Assembly: GCA_964397445.1 (NCBI GenBank)
Contig: CAYNHZ010000001.1
Coordinates: 372,001 to 436,000 of the forward strand
DNA from: CAYNHZ01 sp964397445
Lineage (GTDB): Bacteria; Bacteroidota; Bacteroidia; Bacteroidales; UBA932
Direction: 5' to 3'
DNA length: 64,000 nucleotides
The notes beneath the pieces were generated by a model. It worked only from the letters and a program-made list of their open reading frames with translations. It did no database searches and was not told where the DNA came from. The position numbers were made by a program, and so were the translations under genes. Shown here piece by piece: positions 60,964-64,000 of the stretch (position 1 is its first letter; each line of letters begins with the position of its first letter).

Positions 60964-62193
60964 TTATTTTGTGTTTTCAAAAACATCTTTAATGATGGCA
61001 ATAGCTTCCATCAATTCATTCTCTGTAATAACCAATGGAGGGGCAAAACGGATAATATGTTTGTGGGTGGGTTTTGCAAGTAACCCTTTCTCAGCCATTT
61101 TAAGGCAAAGATCCCAAGCTTCAATACCATTTTGTGGCTCTGTAACAATAGCATTTAGAAGTCCTTTTCCCCTTATTGATTTGAAAAAAGGAGATTTCAT
61201 TTTAGATATTTCTGCCCTGAAAATATTACCGAGCCTTTCAGCATTTTCGGTTAGTTTCTCGTCACGAACAACCTCAAGCGCAGCAACTGCAACTTTGTCT
61301 GCAAGGGGGAATCCTCCAAAAGTGGAACCATGTTCACCTGGTTTGATTGTCAACATTATTTCATTGTCTGATAAAACAGCTGAAACAGGTAAAACCCCTC
61401 CTGAGAGAGCTTTTCCGATGATAACCATATCGGGACGGATCCCTTCGTGGTCACAGCACAATAATCTTCCTGTACGTGCAATCCCTGTTTGAACCTCATC
61501 GGCTACAAATAACACATTGTGCTTTTTGCACAAATCGTAACATTTCTTTAGATACCCATCATCCGGTACGAACACCCCTGCTTCCCCTTGGATAGGCTCA
61601 AGCATTAAAGCTGCTATTTTATCCCCTTTCTCATTCAATACTTTCTCTAATGCTTTAGTATCGTTATATGGGATAGTTATGAAACCTGGAGTGAAAGGTC
61701 CGTATTGAGAGTAGCTATCTGGATCTGTTGATATAGAGACTATTGTGATGGTTCTACCGTGGAAGTTTCCTTCGCAAGTTACAATAAGAGCTTCATTTTC
61801 GGGAATACCTTTGTGAATATAGCCCCAGCGTCTTGCAAGTTTTAAAGCTGTTTCGACAGCTTCTGCACCTGAGTTCATAGGGAGAAGCTTATCATAACCA
61901 AAGAATTTGGTTGCAAACTCTTCGTATGGACCGAGGCAATCATTATAGAAAGCGCGAGAGGTCAAACATAAAGATTGTGCTTGATCACAAAGAGCTTTTA
62001 CGATTTTAGGGTGACAATGTCCTTGATTGACAGCTGAATATGCAGATAAGAAATCAAAATATCTATTTCCGTCAACATCCCATAAAAAGATCCCTTTTCC
62101 TTTTGCAAGGACTACAGGAAGTGGGTGATAATTATGAGCTCCGTGTTTGTGCTCTTGATCAATAAAAGATTGGGCTTTTGGTGTTATATTCAT
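60964..62193 (-). CDS. rocD: Ornithine aminotransferase
   Basis: A 409-residue class III PLP aminotransferase that converts ornithine and 2-oxoglutarate to glutamate semialdehyde and glutamate. The ornithine-specific AYSAVNQGHCHPKIV segment is at 51-65, the cofactor aspartate region is LFVADEVQTGIARTG, and the PLP lysine is Lys261 in IIGKALSGG. Length and motifs match OAT rather than acetylornithine aminotransferase. First gene of a rocD-ctlX unit with a -7 box at 62235-62242. Confidence 0.94.
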   Translation of the reverse strand: MNITPKAQSFIDQEHKHGAHNYHPLPVVLAKGKGIFLWDVDGNRYFDFLSAYSAVNQGHCHPKIVKALCDQAQSLCLTSRAFYNDCLGPYEEFATKFFGYDKLLPMNSGAEAVETALKLARRWGYIHKGIPENEALIVTCEGNFHGRTITIVSISTDPDSYSQYGPFTPGFITIPYNDTKALEKVLNEKGDKIAALMLEPIQGEAGVFVPDDGYLKKCYDLCKKHNVLFVADEVQTGIARTGRLLCCDHEGIRPDMVIIGKALSGGVLPVSAVLSDNEIMLTIKPGEHGSTFGGFPLADKVAVAALEVVRDEKLTENAERLGNIFRAEISKMKSPFFKSIRGKGLLNAIVTEPQNGIEAWDLCLKMAEKGLLAKPTHKHIIRFAPPLVITENELMEAIAIIKDVFENTK

Positions 62194-62234
62194 ACGTAAA
62201 AGTATTATTTGTTTAATATTTTTAATGCAAAAGG

Positions 62235-62242
62235 CAAATGTA
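62235..62242 (-). promoter_or_regulatory. -7 promoter box of rocD-ctlX
   Basis: TACATTTG on the minus strand fits TAnnTTTG; predicted leader 38 bases. It faces away from the box at 62258-62265. Confidence 0.52.
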
Positions 62243-62257
62243 ATAATTATTATTAAC

Positions 62258-62265
62258 TATTTTTG
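62258..62265 (+). promoter_or_regulatory. -7 promoter box of the YfcC-like gene
   Basis: TATTTTTG fits TAnnTTTG. The ATG at 62270 follows after TAAA, so the transcript should start one base before it. Confidence 0.5.
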
Positions 62266-62269
62266 TAAA

Positions 62270-63844
62270 ATGAAACAAAGAGAATTCCCCAACACATATG
62301 TGATCATATTTTTTGTCATTATTCTATGCGCAATTGCCACTTGGTTTGTCCCCGGAGGAGAATATGTCAAAAATGGTGATGCCCCGCTTTCCTTTCAACA
62401 AGCCGATTCGGTTCCTCAAACCTGGCAAGTATTTACAGCTTTGTACAAAGGCTTTGAGAAACAAGCAGGTATAATTGTTTTTATATTGATAATCGGGGGT
62501 GCTTTTTGGATTGTAAATTCGAGCAAGGCCATAGACGCTGGAATTTTTTCGTTCCTTAATTGGGCAAAGGGGTTGGAACGCAACCGCTTTTTGAAGAAAA
62601 TAGGGGTAAACAATATTATAATGATATTTATAATGCTTTTGTTTTCCACTTTTGGAGGGGTGTTTGGAATGAGCGAAGAGTGCATTGCTTTTGTAATCAT
62701 ACTTGTTCCGCTTTCAATATCAATGGGTTATGATTCAATTGTGGGATTGTGTTTGGTTTATGTTGCAGCTCATGTCGGTTTTGCAGGGGCATATCTCAAT
62801 CCGTTTACCATTGGGGTGGCTCAAGGAATGGCCCATCTTCCCCTTTTCTCAGGGATTGAATACAGACTTTTATGTTGGGTTATTTTGACCACTATAATGA
62901 TTATTTTTGTTTTGGCGTATGCTGCAAAAGTTAAAAAAAGACCACAAAGTTCGGTAATGTATAATATCGATTCTTTCTGGAGAGAGAGGGCTCAAGAGGG
63001 TTCGGAAGGGGTGGTTTATTATAAAAATAAGAGTTCGGTGGTGTCGTTTATCATCGCTACACTTGCTATTATCATTTTTACAATTCGTTATAATTCCGAG
63101 TGTGTGATAAGTATCGGTGAAAAGCAGATAGAAGCTGCTATGCTTCTCCCTATCGTGTCACTGCTATTTGTTTTATTATCAGTTGTTTCTCTAAGAAAAT
63201 CGGTACATTTTTATATCCTTAATCTACTGTGTTTCACTATCGTATATCTTGTTATAGGTGTCCTTTGTTTTGGATGGTACATTCCAGAGATAACAGCACT
63301 ATTTCTCTCTCTCGGCCTATTGAGTGGAATAGCAGCAGGATTATCTCCGAATAATATTGTAAAAGAGTTTCTTACCGGAGCGAAAGATATTTTTTCTGCA
63401 GCTTTGATTGTGGGGCTTGCCTCCGGGATAATAATTATTTTGCAAGACGGAAAAGTTATTGATACTATCCTAAATTCTTTGGCTTCTGGATTAGGTGAGT
63501 CGGGGAAAGTAGCTTCTTTATCTACAATGTATGGTATTCAGACACTTATAAATCTTTTAATCCCCTCTGCTACAGCAAAAGCTGCTATTACGATGCCTAT
63601 TATGGTCCCTTTTGCAGACATTATTGGGCTTTCAAGGCAGGCGACAGTTCTTGCTTTCCAATTCGGTGATGGTTTTACAAATATGATCACTCCAACCTCC
63701 GGGGTTTTGATTGCTGCACTTGGTATGGCAAAGATCCCTTATTCAAAGTGGGTTAAGTGGGTATGGAAATTTGTACTGTGTTTAATTGTCGTTGGTTTCT
63801 TATTATTATTACCACCTATTTTTATATCTCTTCCGGGTTTTTAG
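62270..63844 (+). CDS. YfcC-family transporter (DcuC/ArsB-type fold)
   Basis: A 524-residue protein with about twelve spans, including YVIIFFVIILCAIATWFVPGG at the start (quoted as ATWFVPGGEY), GGVFGMSEECIAFVII (about 121-136) and NLLIPSATAKAAITMPIMVP near residue 420. The TAKAAITMP helix break is typical of this family. Members are annotated as carboxylate or basic-amino-acid transporters; divergent placement next to rocD-ctlX suggests arginine, citrulline or ornithine as cargo, which is inference. I chose the ATG at 62270 over 62225 because the latter lies upstream of the promoter box and encodes a non-family extension. Confidence 0.85.
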   Translation: MKQREFPNTYVIIFFVIILCAIATWFVPGGEYVKNGDAPLSFQQADSVPQTWQVFTALYKGFEKQAGIIVFILIIGGAFWIVNSSKAIDAGIFSFLNWAKGLERNRFLKKIGVNNIIMIFIMLLFSTFGGVFGMSEECIAFVIILVPLSISMGYDSIVGLCLVYVAAHVGFAGAYLNPFTIGVAQGMAHLPLFSGIEYRLLCWVILTTIMIIFVLAYAAKVKKRPQSSVMYNIDSFWRERAQEGSEGVVYYKNKSSVVSFIIATLAIIIFTIRYNSECVISIGEKQIEAAMLLPIVSLLFVLLSVVSLRKSVHFYILNLLCFTIVYLVIGVLCFGWYIPEITALFLSLGLLSGIAAGLSPNNIVKEFLTGAKDIFSAALIVGLASGIIIILQDGKVIDTILNSLASGLGESGKVASLSTMYGIQTLINLLIPSATAKAAITMPIMVPFADIIGLSRQATVLAFQFGDGFTNMITPTSGVLIAALGMAKIPYSKWVKWVWKFVLCLIVVGFLLLLPPIFISLPGF

Positions 63845-63866
63845 TTGGTGAAATCAAAAAAATAGT

Positions 63867-63874
63867 TATCTTTG
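63867..63874 (+). promoter_or_regulatory. -33/-7 promoter of rpsL (str operon)
   Basis: TATCTTTG, exact consensus, with GTTG 19 bases upstream (63844-63847) as the -33 element. The -33 overlaps the stop codon of the YfcC-like gene. The predicted start is near 63878, giving a 48-base leader that begins with a small hairpin. Confidence 0.65.
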
Positions 63875-63877
63875 CAG

Positions 63878-63895
63878 CCCGTTTATTTTGACGGG
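63878..63895 (+). promoter_or_regulatory. Hairpin at the 5' end of the rpsL leader
   Basis: CCCGT (63878-63882) and ACGGG (63891-63895) form a 5-bp stem with an eight-base T-rich loop. It begins at the predicted transcript start, so it may stabilise the mRNA or act in autogenous control of the str operon. A matching S7-site cannot be judged from the window. Confidence 0.4.
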
Positions 63896-63925
63896 ATAAT
63901 GTAAAGTTAAGATTAACAACTATTT

Positions 63926-64000
63926 ATGCCAACAATTCAACAATTAGTTCGCAAAGGACGCGAGGTTATCGTCGAGAAAAGTAAATCTCGCGCGTTGGAT
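63926..64000 (+). CDS. rpsL: Ribosomal protein S12, 5' part only
   Basis: Twenty-five codons are present before the window ends, beginning MPTIQQLVRKGRE and continuing VEKSKSRALD, which is the standard Bacteroidetes S12 N-terminus. S12 sits at the decoding centre of the 30S subunit. By general gene order rpsG and fusA should follow outside the window. It starts 82 bases after the YfcC-like gene and has a strong promoter. Confidence 0.96.
   Translation, partial: MPTIQQLVRKGREVIVEKSKSRALD

Noticed and set aside
62225..62269. Upstream ATG for the YfcC-like protein at 62225
   Set aside because: It precedes the -7 box and adds 15 residues unlike the family start.
1..64000. Insertion sequences, prophage genes, CRISPR arrays, integrases and toxin-antitoxin pairs
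   Set aside because: None was seen; almost every base belongs to a recognisable chromosomal gene or a short intergenic region.

Overview
The window is a dense stretch of low-GC chromosome from a member of the Bacteroidota, most likely order Bacteroidales. The evidence is the family content (DUF2723, DUF4271, DUF5106, class III FBPase, GH3-like adenylase, AspT/YidE transporter, S37 peptidase, OlsF-like acyltransferase fusion) and the repeated promoter element TAnnTTTG, the -7 box of the Bacteroidetes primary sigma factor. I see no insertion sequence, prophage, CRISPR array, rRNA or plasmid gene. No gap exceeds 300 bases and many neighbours overlap by 1-32 bases.

Layout. 1-5806: a truncated DUF2723 glycosyltransferase-like membrane protein, then a divergent operon SUI1-DUF4271-hemD-lipoprotein-rnpA-yidD. 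5788-10119: OlsF-like aminolipid acyltransferase, uvrC and a first PnuC transporter. 10127-18158: outer-membrane metalloprotease/beta-barrel protein, Na/Pi cotransporter, thioredoxin-like lipoprotein placed directly behind tRNA-Gln, YqaA, tadA and NhaD. 18311-26199: groES-groEL, a phosphopantetheinyl transferase, DUF2156 protein, secreted S37 peptidase, then tyrS-rbfA-LolC/E-like permease. 26346-34572 (minus strand): LiaF-like protein, ispE, B12-dependent ribonucleotide reductase, and a sufB-pnuC-sufC-sufD operon. 34672-42259: a ThiL-fold protein that has lost its catalytic motifs, an alpha-L-fucosidase, dnaE and gpmI. 42311-49173: RNase R, a YeiH transporter with its LysR regulator, GH3-like enzyme, recO and the RdgB/HAM1 pyrophosphatase. 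49239-60044: S41 protease, U32 peptidase, GT9 glycosyltransferase, polyprenyl synthase, rsgA, MATE exporter, class III FBPase and an AspT-like transporter. 60059-63844: citrulline/arginine hydrolase (CtlX type), ornithine aminotransferase and a YfcC transporter, probably one arginine/citrulline-to-glutamate module. 63926 to the end: the start of rpsL.

Functional picture. Most genes are housekeeping (translation, repair, replication, glycolysis/gluconeogenesis, Fe-S assembly, isoprenoids). The accessory flavour comes from secreted peptidases, a fucosidase, amino-acid catabolism and several ion or vitamin transporters, consistent with an anaerobic or microaerobic host- or polymer-associated bacterium using peptides and glycans. 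That lifestyle is inference.

Most unusual features: (1) several genes whose ATG lies only 4-6 bases after a TAnnTTTG box, so their mRNAs should be leaderless or nearly so; (2) a lipoprotein gene whose ATG starts four bases after the 3' end of tRNA-Gln; (3) the ThiL-like pseudoenzyme; (4) a PnuC-family transporter translationally nested inside the suf operon; (5) a 32-bp LysR-type operator candidate centred about 60 bases upstream of the predicted yeiH start point.
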